From Bacteroidales bacterium (GTDB taxonomy: Bacteria; Bacteroidota; Bacteroidia; Bacteroidales; UBA12077): a stretch of 42,882 bases of DNA. Positions 34,646 to 42,635 of this stretch are shown piece by piece. Position 1 is the first letter of the stretch. The number at the start of each line of letters is the position of its first letter. The translations under genes were made by a program, and so were the position numbers. The notes below the pieces were generated by a model. It was not told the origin of the DNA, did not search any database, and saw only the letters and a program-made list of their open reading frames with translations. The DNA lies in contig JAUWQL010000012.1 in the NCBI GenBank assembly GCA_030611105.1, positions 1 through 42,882 of the forward strand. Direction: 5' to 3'.

Positions 34646-34730
34646 CGGAGAAAGAGGGATTCGAACCCCCGGTACCTCGCGGTACAACGGTTTTCAAGAC
34701 CGCCGCATTCGACCACTCTGCCATTTCTCC
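34646..34730 (-). tRNA. tRNA-Ser(TGA)
   Basis: 85 nucleotides with a long variable arm, as expected for serine. The acceptor stem GGAGAAA / TTTCTCC is perfect and the discriminator base is G. The anticodon loop CTTGAAA gives anticodon TGA (reads UCA and probably other UCN codons). The T arm contains GGTTCGAATCC. The 3' end is followed by CAA rather than CCA, although both copies of the 3' end at the left of the island do encode CCA. It is the attachment site of the island. Confidence 0.95.
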
Positions 34731-34924
34731 GGGGGCAAAAGTATAATTATTTTTTATTTGAGCAAAATTTTCCGAAAAAATATTATAGGAAAATTCAAAT
34801 AGCTGATTACGGGGCTGAATGAGGAAATTTTATACGATTTTACTCTAAAACAGCCATTTCCCCGTTCAATTATTAGCAAAATCAACATTTTTATCAATAA
34901 TTCACTATTTTTTTTTGTAGAACA

Positions 34925-34955
34925 TTTGCTAAACATCGGAAATAGTCTATATTTG
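34925..34955 (+). promoter_or_regulatory. Bacteroidota promoter for the HU gene
   Basis: TTTG at 34925-34928 and TATATTTG at 34948-34955 are separated by 19 bp, an essentially ideal match. It leaves a leader of about 50 bases before the ATG at 35010. The gap 34731-34924 shows no other feature. Confidence 0.75.
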
Positions 34956-35009
34956 TATGTAGAAGCTAAAAAAAATATTTATTTTACTAACCCTAAAAAA
35001 ATTTTTATT

Positions 35010-35282
35010 ATGAACAAAGCAGAATTAATTGATGCAATTGCTGGTGGAGCTAGTTTAACAAAAGCTGATGCTAAAAAAGCTTTAGATGCTTTTATTAAAG
35101 GTACTACTGCTTCTTTGAAAAAAGGTGAGAGAGTAGCCTTAGTTGGTTTCGGATCTTTTTCTGTAGTTAAAAGAAATGCAAGAACTGGTAGAAACCCTCA
35201 AACTGGAAAACCAATCACTATTAAAGCTAAAAATGTTGTTAAATTTAAAGCTGGTAGCGATTTAGCTGACGCTGTTAATTAA
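35010..35282 (+). CDS. HU-family DNA-binding protein
   Basis: 90 residues, the standard HU length. The N-terminal helices [11 protein letters not shown] and [14 protein letters not shown] are followed by the DNA-binding arm ([21 protein letters not shown]) with the conserved RNP tip, and by a [19 protein letters not shown] end. HU bends and coats DNA as a dimer. An open frame extends 28 codons upstream, but it runs through the promoter, so the ATG at 35010 is the start. A strong promoter and terminator fit a highly expressed single gene. Confidence 0.96.
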   Translation: MNKAELIDAIAGGASLTKADAKKALDAFIKGTTASLKKGERVALVGFGSFSVVKRNARTGRNPQTGKPITIKAKNVVKFKAGSDLADAVN

Positions 35283-35302
35283 ACATATTGATAAAGAATA
35301 GC

Positions 35303-35334
35303 GGGAGTACAATTTAATTGTACTCCCTTTTTTT
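35303..35334 (+). terminator. terminator of the HU gene
   Basis: GGGAGTACAA / TTGTACTCCC with a five-base loop, then T7. Confidence 0.9.
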
Positions 35335-35355
35335 ATATAAATCTTTCGTAATACA

Positions 35356-36033
35356 ATGAATGCTGAATTAATAAATTTTCTTAAGCAATTTGTAACTGAT
35401 AATAGACTTGAAGTGTTTGATAAAGTTCTTGAGAACAGAACACGGTATATTACTGTTGCGGTAGAAGATATTTATCAATCGCAAAATGCCAGTGCTGTAT
35501 TAAGAACCTCAGATTGTTTTGGATTACAGGATATACATATTATCGAAAATATAAATAAGTATGAAGTAAATCCGGATGTTGCTTTAGGGTCATCAAAATG
35601 GTTGAATCTTATAAAGTATAATAAAACGGAGAACAATACTTTACAATCAATAAAAGAACTTAAAGAAAACGGGTATAGAATAGTAGCTACAAGCCCTCAT
35701 AAAGAAGATGTTGATTTAGAAAATTTTGATTTGGGAAAAGGAAAGGTGGCATTATTTTTTGGAAATGAAGTAATGGGTTTATCAGAATTGATGATTGAAA
35801 ATGCCGATGAATATTTAAAAATTCCTATGTATGGATTTACTGAAAGTTTCAACATTTCTGTATCCGTAGCAATTATACTTCATCATTTAACAAGCAAGCT
35901 AAGAAACTCTGATATAAATTGGCAACTGACTGATTTTGAAAAAGAAGAACTAAAATTAAATTGGTTAAAAAAGACAATCAAGAGCCCATCCTTACTTGTA
36001 GATGAGTTTTTATCTAAGAAAAACAACATTTAA
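35356..36033 (+). CDS. trmH: TrmH-like tRNA 2'-O-ribose methyltransferase (SpoU family)
   Basis: 225 residues with the three SPOUT motifs: QSQNASAVLRTSDCFG (motif 1), ALFFGNEVMGLSE (motif 2) and IPMYGFTESFNISVSVAI (motif 3), which together form the knotted SAM site. The N- and C-terminal helical extensions match TrmH, which methylates the ribose of G18 in tRNA. The exact target is inferred from overall similarity; other SpoU enzymes modify rRNA. Confidence 0.88.
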   Translation: MNAELINFLKQFVTDNRLEVFDKVLENRTRYITVAVEDIYQSQNASAVLRTSDCFGLQDIHIIENINKYEVNPDVALGSSKWLNLIKYNKTENNTLQSIKELKENGYRIVATSPHKEDVDLENFDLGKGKVALFFGNEVMGLSELMIENADEYLKIPMYGFTESFNISVSVAIILHHLTSKLRNSDINWQLTDFEKEELKLNWLKKTIKSPSLLVDEFLSKKNNI

Positions 36034-36100
36034 TCATTAATTTTCGTATATTAATGTAATTTTTTAAAACAAATATTTTCAAAACCTATCAGAAATTTTC

Positions 36101-36108
36101 TATTTTTG
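36101..36108 (+). promoter_or_regulatory. -7 promoter box for the second LytTR regulator
   Basis: TATTTTTG matches TAnnTTTG, 20 bp before the ATG. No convincing -33 element. Confidence 0.45.
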
Positions 36109-36128
36109 GGGATATTAAGACGAAAAGT

Positions 36129-36836
36129 ATGAATTGTATTGTAATTGATGATGATGCCCTGTCAAGACGAGTTATAGAAGAATTTATTACTCGTACAGGT
36201 TTTCTTGAACTTAAAAACTCATTTCAAAATGCCGTAGAAGCTATCAACGCTCTTGATAAACACACGGAAGAAATTGATTTAATTTTTCTTGATATAGAGA
36301 TGCCCGAGATGGATGGCATTGATTTTTTAAATACACTAATAAATTTACCTCAGGTAATTATTGTTTCTTCAAAAGAAAAATACGCCCTGGAAGCTTTTGG
36401 TTATGATGTGACGGATTATTTACTGAAACCAGTTACTTATGGAAGATTTTATAAAGCAGTATTGAAATCAAAGAACATCCATGATACAAGGAGCAAAAAA
36501 GAAATAGACGAAATTTTTATCAAGAAAAATTCAGCTCTTGTACAATTAAAATATGACGATATACTTTGGGTTGAAGCTTTGGAGAACTATGTTATTATAA
36601 TTTCATATAATGAAAAGTTTACAATACATTTTACTATGAAATCGATTGAAAGCCAATTCCCTGCTTCTCAGTTTAAAAGAGTCCATCGTTCATATATTGT
36701 GAACCTTAGTAAAATTAATCGTATTGAGGATAATTCTATTTATATAAAGAGTAACGACGGAATTAAAGCAATACCAATTGGAAAGGCGTATAAGGATAGA
36801 TTTATGAAAGATATCAACCTAATGGGGAAACAATGA
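36129..36836 (+). CDS. LytTR-family response regulator, orphan
   Basis: 235 residues. The receiver has the acidic pocket D7-D9, phospho-acceptor D55 (IFLDIEMPEMDG) and K100 (YLLKPV). The LytTR domain follows with ILWVEALENYVIII and FKRVHRSYIVNLSKINRI. No histidine kinase is next to it, so its partner must be elsewhere. It has its own -7 box and terminator, i.e. it is a single-gene transcript. Confidence 0.92.
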   Translation: MNCIVIDDDALSRRVIEEFITRTGFLELKNSFQNAVEAINALDKHTEEIDLIFLDIEMPEMDGIDFLNTLINLPQVIIVSSKEKYALEAFGYDVTDYLLKPVTYGRFYKAVLKSKNIHDTRSKKEIDEIFIKKNSALVQLKYDDILWVEALENYVIIISYNEKFTIHFTMKSIESQFPASQFKRVHRSYIVNLSKINRIEDNSIYIKSNDGIKAIPIGKAYKDRFMKDINLMGKQ

Positions 36837-36859
36837 TATATTTGATTTAAGGAATAAAT

Positions 36860-36882
36860 TGGGGTTTATCCCCATTTTTTTT
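36860..36882 (+). terminator. terminator after the LytTR regulator
   Basis: TGGGG / CCCCA with loop TTTAT, then T8. It lies before the ATG at 36901 and excludes a longer start (36859) for the aminotransferase. Confidence 0.7.
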
Positions 36883-36900
36883 GGTTTAAAAATTGGCAAT

Positions 36901-38091
36901 ATGATTTCGCAAAGACAACTTTTTTTGCAACACGTAGGGCAAACTTCTGATTTTCCTTTACAACTGGAAATTGAACGTGCAGATGGCATATATATGTATG
37001 ATAATAAAGGTAAGTCATATATTGATTTAATTTCCGGGGTGTCCGTAAGTAATGTTGGGCACTTGCATCCTGAAGTTGTTAAAGCAGTAAAAGATCAGGT
37101 AGGGAAATATATGCACTTAATGGTTTATGGTGAATATATTCAAACACCGCAAGTTGAATTTGCAAAGAAACTGACAAGTCTATTACCGGAAAATTTGAAC
37201 TCGGTATATTTTGTTAACTCCGGGAGCGAGGCCATTGAGGGAGCATTAAAATTAGCTAAAAGATATACAGGCCGATCTGAGATTATTTCTTTTAAAAATG
37301 CATATCACGGAAGTACGCATGGAGCACTCAGTGTAATGGGGAACGAAGAGTTTAAAAACTCTTTCAGGCCTTTATTACCTGATGTAAATTTTTTAAACTT
37401 TAATTCTTATGAAGATTTAAATCTGATTTCAGAAAAAACTGCTTGTGTATTAGTTGAACCTGTGCAGGGCGAGGCAGGCATAAGACTTCCAAAGGATAAT
37501 TATTTAACAAAACTTCGTGAAAGATGTAGTGAAGTTGGAGCATTGTTAATTTTCGATGAAATTCAGACAGGCTTTGGCCGAACTGGTAATTTATTTGCAT
37601 TTGAAGAATATAATGTTGTTCCTGATATAATGACAATAGCAAAAGGGATGGGAGGAGGAATGCCAATCGGGGCATTTGTTTCATCAAATAAAATTATGTC
37701 GAGGTTTAAAACAAATCCTATACTTGGACATATTACTACATTTGGAGGTCATCCGGTTTCGTGTGCTGCAGCATGTGCTTCTTTGGATGTACTTATTAAA
37801 AAAAAGATAATTACCGATGTTAAAAGTAAAGGAGATTTATTTAGAAAGTATTTAAATCATTCTGAAATAAAAGAAATACGAGGTATAGGTTTGTTTATGG
37901 CAGTTGAGTTACGCGATTTTAATCAGGTTAAAAAAGTTATTGATATTGCTATTGACAAAGGCCTTGTTACGGATTGGTTTTTATTTCATGATAGTGCTTT
38001 TAGAATTGCTCCGCCTTTAATAATTACGGAAGATCAAATAAAACAAGCTTGCGATATTTTAAATGAATCAATTGAGGAATCTGTAAAATAA
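36901..38091 (+). CDS. class III PLP-dependent aminotransferase
   Basis: 396 residues of fold type I. Blocks seen are YIDLISGVSVSNVGHLHPEV, NSGSEAIEGALKLAKRYTGR, AYHGSTHGALS, VEPVQGEAG, LIFDEIQTGFGRTG with the PLP-binding aspartate, and AKGMGGGMPIGAF with the Schiff-base lysine (about residue 248). A C-terminal RIAPPLIIT closes the fold. The class includes acetylornithine, ornithine and 4-aminobutyrate transaminases, and the amino donor cannot be decided here. No arginine-pathway genes are adjacent. Confidence 0.9.
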   Translation: MISQRQLFLQHVGQTSDFPLQLEIERADGIYMYDNKGKSYIDLISGVSVSNVGHLHPEVVKAVKDQVGKYMHLMVYGEYIQTPQVEFAKKLTSLLPENLNSVYFVNSGSEAIEGALKLAKRYTGRSEIISFKNAYHGSTHGALSVMGNEEFKNSFRPLLPDVNFLNFNSYEDLNLISEKTACVLVEPVQGEAGIRLPKDNYLTKLRERCSEVGALLIFDEIQTGFGRTGNLFAFEEYNVVPDIMTIAKGMGGGMPIGAFVSSNKIMSRFKTNPILGHITTFGGHPVSCAAACASLDVLIKKKIITDVKSKGDLFRKYLNHSEIKEIRGIGLFMAVELRDFNQVKKVIDIAIDKGLVTDWFLFHDSAFRIAPPLIITEDQIKQACDILNESIEESVK

Positions 38092-38136
38092 AATGATTTT
38101 ACATAGTTAGTACTAATTAATGAACACTATTAATAA

Positions 38137-39006
38137 ATGAAAAAGGCTTGTATAGTAAATAATACTAAGATAATTATTTTGTTAATTATTATTATATTAT
38201 TTCAAAAACAGGAAATGTTTGGAAATAATAGTAAACAGGGACAAATAGAATTTTATGAAGATTCTTTACAATATTATTTTACATTACTTGCTAGCGAAAG
38301 GGATGATAATAATAAAATTGAGGCTAATAATCAGATAATTAAGTATTTCAAGAAAGCTTTAAGAAATGAAAGCTCTTTTACATATCCTTTTGATTCGTTA
38401 AAAAATATTGGAATAATAAAATCAGAAGACGAAAAACTTCGAATAATAACCTGGAATTTACCTTACAATGATAGAACTCATCGTTATTTTGGATTTATTC
38501 AATATAAAAAATCAAAAAAAACTTATATTTTTTATGAGTTAAATGATGATTCAGATAATATTAAAAAACCAGAGTTGACAGTGTTAAATAACAAAAAATG
38601 GTATGGTGCATTATATTATAAAATTATAACCAACAAGTATAAAGGAAAGGTATACTACACATTATTAGGTGCCGATTTAAATAATTTATTAACCAAAAAG
38701 AAAATTATTGAGATACTATATTTTGATAAAAATGATTCCCCCGTATTTGGCAATAAAGTTTTTAAAAATAAAAGCATCCCCATATCTCGGGTGATTTTTG
38801 AATTCAATGCTCAAACAAATATGACCTTGACTTATGATGAAGAAAAAGAAATGATTATTTATGATCATTTGTCTCCATCGCGACCAAGTTTAGAGGGGCA
38901 ATTCGAATTTTACGGACCTGATTTTTCATATGACGGATTAAAATTTGAACGAGGTATCTGGAATGCTTATTCTGATATTGATGTTCGGGATCACAATATC
39001 GAATAG
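38137..39006 (+). CDS. exported protein of unknown function
   Basis: 289 residues with an N-terminal hydrophobic segment (IIILLIIIILF) consistent with a signal peptide or anchor. The rest is polar and beta-rich. Notable blocks are RIITWNLPYNDRTHRYFGFIQY, KKWYGALYYKII and the C-terminal FDGPSF-like GQFEFYGPDFSYDGL. I recall similar conserved hypothetical proteins in Bacteroidota, but no function. It precedes the receiver-like protein by 68 bp on the same strand. Confidence 0.7.
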   Translation: MKKACIVNNTKIIILLIIIILFQKQEMFGNNSKQGQIEFYEDSLQYYFTLLASERDDNNKIEANNQIIKYFKKALRNESSFTYPFDSLKNIGIIKSEDEKLRIITWNLPYNDRTHRYFGFIQYKKSKKTYIFYELNDDSDNIKKPELTVLNNKKWYGALYYKIITNKYKGKVYYTLLGADLNNLLTKKKIIEILYFDKNDSPVFGNKVFKNKSIPISRVIFEFNAQTNMTLTYDEEKEMIIYDHLSPSRPSLEGQFEFYGPDFSYDGLKFERGIWNAYSDIDVRDHNIE

Positions 39007-39074
39007 ATTCATTTTCTCTTTACTATTGACTTGTAATAATAATTGTTTTAAATTTAGGTAATAATTTAGCTTAT

Positions 39075-39620
39075 ATGGTGCGACGCATTTCAAAACATAA
39101 TACTAATGTTATTTTTATCGATAACGATGACTCGTATATCAGGGATGTTCTGGCGAAATTCGAAGAGGTTAACGATTACAACATAAAAATTTATTCACGT
39201 AGCAAAGATTTTTTTGAAGATTTTATTCACATAGAACATACCAGAAATGAAATTTTTATAATATTTCTTTCGACCTCATTAGAGTTAGATGAAGATAACA
39301 ACCAGGTTGAAGTGCTTGATGTATTGAAAAGAATAAAAGAAATTAATTCATATTCCGAAGTTATATTGTATTCTGACAATGATAATATTAATATTGTTTC
39401 ATCAGCATTTCATTATGGAGCATATACTTTTATAAAAAAGAATGAAAATATTATTCTACGTATTGAAAATAATATTAAAGGTATTATTAGTCAAAAGAAT
39501 TTCCTGATAAAAAAAGAGGCAAGTAGGAGGTTCACAAGAATATTCTTGCTATTTATTGCAGGGCTGATACTTTCTTTGTTAATACTATACATGATTTTTC
39601 CTGAGTGGTTTCTGACATAA
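39075..39620 (+). CDS. membrane-anchored receiver-like protein with degenerate phosphorylation site
   Basis: 181 residues. Residues 1-150 have the alternating beta-alpha pattern of a response-regulator receiver: NVIFIDNDDSY (acidic pair around D16/D18), FIIFLSTSLE as strand 3, SEVILYSDND as strand 4, and TFIKK with a conserved-position lysine (K121). The strand-3 aspartate that would be phosphorylated is replaced by Ser/Thr. Residues 156-175 (IFLLFIAGLILSLLILYMIF) are one transmembrane helix. The domain should therefore sit at the cytoplasmic face and act without phosphorylation. It has no output domain. Confidence 0.65.
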   Translation: MVRRISKHNTNVIFIDNDDSYIRDVLAKFEEVNDYNIKIYSRSKDFFEDFIHIEHTRNEIFIIFLSTSLELDEDNNQVEVLDVLKRIKEINSYSEVILYSDNDNINIVSSAFHYGAYTFIKKNENIILRIENNIKGIISQKNFLIKKEASRRFTRIFLLFIAGLILSLLILYMIFPEWFLT

Positions 39621-39688
39621 TCTGAACTTTTCCCATTTTAATTTAATCAACTTTATTTTCTTGCTGTCTATTTGTCAGGAAAATCTCT

Positions 39689-39705
39689 CTGGCACAGATA
39701 TTGAA
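39689..39705 (+). promoter_or_regulatory. sigma-54-like -24/-12 element upstream of htpG
   Basis: CTGGCAC followed by AGATA and TTGAA. It matches TGGCAC-N5-TTGCW with exact spacing and one mismatch (A for C at -12). A TTTGTCAGG lies 15 bp before it. The element ends 45 bp before the htpG ATG. No TAnnTTTG box is seen in this gap. Confidence 0.4.
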
Positions 39706-39750
39706 AAAAGGCACATGTAAATTGATGTTGAACTTAAAATAATATAAAAA

Positions 39751-41799
39751 ATGCAAAAAGGTAAAATTGGTGTAACTACAGAGAATATCTTTCCAATTAT
39801 CAAAAAGTTTCTTTATTCAGATCATGAAATCTTTTTAAGAGAGCTAATCTCAAATGCCATTGATGCATCACAGAAAATGAATAAACTTGCATCAGTAGGT
39901 GAGTTTAAAGGAGAATTAGGTGATCTAACGATAAAAGTTTCTTTAGATTCTAAAAAGAAAATACTTACAATAAGTGATAAGGGTATTGGAATGACTGAGG
40001 AAGAAATTGATAAGTATATAAACCAAATAGCTTTTTCAAGTGCCGAAGAGTTTATTAATAAATTTAAAGATAAAACAACTATAATCGGGAAATTTGGATT
40101 AGGTTTTTATTCATCTTTTATGGTTTCTAAAAAGGTTGAAATCATAACTAAATCATATACAGATAATGCAAAGGCTATTAAATGGTCATGTGATGGCAGC
40201 CCTGAATATAACATAGAGGAAGTTGAAAAAGAAGATCGCGGTACTGATATCATTTTATACTTCGATGATGAATCGAATGAATTTGCTGAAGAAAGAAGAA
40301 TCAGCGATTTGTTAAATAAATATTGTCGTTACTTACCTATTGAAATTGCATTTGGAAAACAAAAAGAGTGGAAAGATGGTAAGGAGGTTGAAACTGATAA
40401 ACTAAATATTATTAATGATACCAAACCTTTATGGACTCGAACTCCATCAGATTTAAAAGACGAAGATTATAAAGAATTTTATAGTAAACTTTATCCTGTT
40501 GTTGATGATCCATTATTTCATATTCATTTAAATGTTGATTATCCATTTAACTTAACAGGGATTCTATATTTTCCAAAGCTTAAAAACAATGTGGAAATTC
40601 AGAAAAATAAAATACAGTTGTATGCTAATCAGGTGTTTGTTACTGATTCGGTCGAAGGTATTGTACCTGAATTTTTAACACTGCTTCATGGCGTACTCGA
40701 TTCCCCGGATATTCCGTTAAACGTTTCGCGTAGTTATTTGCAAAGCGATTCGAATGTTAAGAAAATAGCGAATCATATTACTAAAAAAGTAGCAGACAGG
40801 CTTAATGAGATATTTAAAAATGATCGTCCTCAATTTGAGGAAAAATGGGACGATTTAAAGGTGTTCATGGAATATGGAATGTTAACGGAAGAAAAATTCT
40901 ACGAAAAAGCTCAAAAATTTACTTTGCTTAAAAATACAGATGGCAAGTATTTTACTTTCGAAGAATACGAGAAAATTATTAAAGAGAATCAAACCGATAA
41001 AGATAAAAATCTGATTTATTTATATGCTACCGACCAGGAAAAACAATACACCTTTATCGAAAATGCGAAAGCAAAAGGTTACGATGTGTTAATAATGGAT
41101 GGTCAGCTGGATACACATTTTATTAACCATATTGAGCCAAAATTAAGCAATTCAAGATTTTTACGTGTTGATTCTGATGTAGTTGATAAATTGATTAAAA
41201 AAGAGGATACAGAGGAATCAAAACTTTCGACAGAAGAAAAAGATCAATTAACTCACATATTCGAAAGCCAATTACCAACATTCGCGACATTTACTGTTTC
41301 GTTTGAAAATTTAAAAGAAACTGATGACCCAATTATGGTAACACAGTCTGAATTTATGCGACGAATGAAAGATATGGCAGCAATGGGTGGTGGTGGAATG
41401 AATTTTTATGGTGATTTACCTGACAGCTATAATATGGTTTTAAATTCGAATCATCGCTTAATTGAAAAAATTCTTGAGCAAAAAGAAAAAAAGGTTGAAA
41501 CTAAAATAACAAAAATTTTAGAAGAGTTAAAACCTGTTGAAGAAGAAAAATCTACATTGGAAAAAACAAAAGAAGGTAAGAAAGAAGAAGAAATTAACCA
41601 GACCGATAAAGATAAATTAACTGATGTTGATAAGAAAATTGAAGAGCTGAAAAACAAGAAAAAAGATGTGCTTGCTAAATACGGCTCAGGAAATAAATAT
41701 GTCAAGCAACTCGTTGATTTAGCGCTTCTTGCAAACAATATGTTAAAGGGAGAAGACTTAACAAAATTTGTAAAACGAAGTGTTGATTTAATAAAATAA
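39751..41799 (+). CDS. htpG: HSP90-family chaperone HtpG
   Basis: 682 residues. The N-terminal ATPase domain carries RELISNAIDASQK, LTISDKGIGMTEEEI and GKFGLGFYSSFM. The middle domain has FPKLKNNVEIQKNKIQLY and NVSRSYLQSD, and the C-terminal dimerisation domain contains MRRMKDMAAMGGGG. It is longer than the E. coli protein. The extra length lies near the end as a highly charged, lysine/glutamate-rich stretch (about 585-650), predicted to be coiled coil, before a hydrophobic closing helix. Cytosolic. Confidence 0.96.
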   Translation: MQKGKIGVTTENIFPIIKKFLYSDHEIFLRELISNAIDASQKMNKLASVGEFKGELGDLTIKVSLDSKKKILTISDKGIGMTEEEIDKYINQIAFSSAEEFINKFKDKTTIIGKFGLGFYSSFMVSKKVEIITKSYTDNAKAIKWSCDGSPEYNIEEVEKEDRGTDIILYFDDESNEFAEERRISDLLNKYCRYLPIEIAFGKQKEWKDGKEVETDKLNIINDTKPLWTRTPSDLKDEDYKEFYSKLYPVVDDPLFHIHLNVDYPFNLTGILYFPKLKNNVEIQKNKIQLYANQVFVTDSVEGIVPEFLTLLHGVLDSPDIPLNVSRSYLQSDSNVKKIANHITKKVADRLNEIFKNDRPQFEEKWDDLKVFMEYGMLTEEKFYEKAQKFTLLKNTDGKYFTFEEYEKIIKENQTDKDKNLIYLYATDQEKQYTFIENAKAKGYDVLIMDGQLDTHFINHIEPKLSNSRFLRVDSDVVDKLIKKEDTEESKLSTEEKDQLTHIFESQLPTFATFTVSFENLKETDDPIMVTQSEFMRRMKDMAAMGGGGMNFYGDLPDSYNMVLNSNHRLIEKILEQKEKKVETKITKILEELKPVEEEKSTLEKTKEGKKEEEINQTDKDKLTDVDKKIEELKNKKKDVLAKYGSGNKYVKQLVDLALLANNMLKGEDLTKFVKRSVDLIK

Positions 41800-41822
41800 T
41801 TGCATGATATTTGTTTTTACTT

Positions 41823-41851
41823 GCCTGTCAAATATTTGACAGGCTTTTTTT
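41823..41851 (+). terminator. terminator of htpG
   Basis: GCCTGTCAAA / TTTGACAGGC closes on itself as a 22-base palindrome, then T7. Confidence 0.9.
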
Positions 41852-41889
41852 ATTGTTTATTTTATGTAATTTAGTATTAAAAAGGTAAG

Positions 41890-42633
41890 ATGAAATCAAA
41901 ATATAAAGTATTAATATTTATTATTGGATTAATAATTTTGACTCAATACCGTACTTTATATTCTCAAAATCCCAGAGACCCACGTAAATTTTCACATAAT
42001 ACTACAAAAACTCCAACTATAGGATTAAAAGGGGGAGTGCTTTTATCAACTATTACCGGTGATGAAGCTATTGATCAGTATGCAAAAAATATAGGACTGC
42101 AAATTGGTGTTACGGGAGCTTTTTATTTACATCCTATGTTGTCGGTTCGAGCTGAGCTAAATTATGAACCGAAAGGAGGTAAGTTTGTAAATCACGATAT
42201 GGAAATGAGTTTGCATTATGCAACATTACCTGTTTATTTCAAATTTAATTTTACTCCAGATCCTGAAATATATATTTATGCAGGCGGCTATGCCTCGTAT
42301 TTGGTTGCTGCTAAAACTAAAGGTACTTATGAAATAATAATTGGCGATGATTATATAATTGAGTCGATTAATGAAGATATTTTGCCAAATCTCAATAAGT
42401 TTGATGCTGGAATTATTATTGGAATGGGTGTACAAGGAAGATTTAACAGTAGAACAGACCTTTTTTTAGATATCAGATACACTCAGGGATTTATAAACTT
42501 AGATAACGGTTCAGCTGAATTGAGATATAATTTTAATTATGATTCATTTTGGCCAGAACAAGATTTGGATAAGCCCAAAAACAAATCCTTTATGTTAACT
42601 ACAGGGTTTATTATTTATCTTGATCCAAGGTAA
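41890..42633 (+). CDS. outer-membrane beta-barrel protein (porin-family, PorT-like)
   Basis: 247 residues. A signal peptide (LIFIIGLIILTQYRTLYSQ) is followed by an eight-strand type barrel: IGLKGGVLLSTITGD, IGVTGAFYLHPMLSVRAELNY, HYATLPVYFKFN, YIYAGGYASYLV, FDAGIIIGMGVQG, FLDIRYTQGFINL, and a final strand SFMLTTGFIIYL. This is the 'outer membrane protein beta-barrel' family common in Bacteroidota. Specific function is unknown. Its stop lies 2 bp from the end of the convergent acetyltransferase gene. Confidence 0.85.
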   Translation: MKSKYKVLIFIIGLIILTQYRTLYSQNPRDPRKFSHNTTKTPTIGLKGGVLLSTITGDEAIDQYAKNIGLQIGVTGAFYLHPMLSVRAELNYEPKGGKFVNHDMEMSLHYATLPVYFKFNFTPDPEIYIYAGGYASYLVAAKTKGTYEIIIGDDYIIESINEDILPNLNKFDAGIIIGMGVQGRFNSRTDLFLDIRYTQGFINLDNGSAELRYNFNYDSFWPEQDLDKPKNKSFMLTTGFIIYLDPR

Positions 42634-42635
42634 AG

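Noticed and set aside
27714..34661. Complete prophage
   Set aside because: No capsid, portal, tail, large terminase or lysis genes are present, and the element is only about 7 kb.
27714..34661. Conjugative or mobilisable transposon
   Set aside because: No relaxase, coupling protein or tra genes were found in any reading frame of the island.
34926..35010. Upstream extension of the HU gene
   Set aside because: The extra frame covers the promoter, and HU begins at MNKAEL in all homologues I know.
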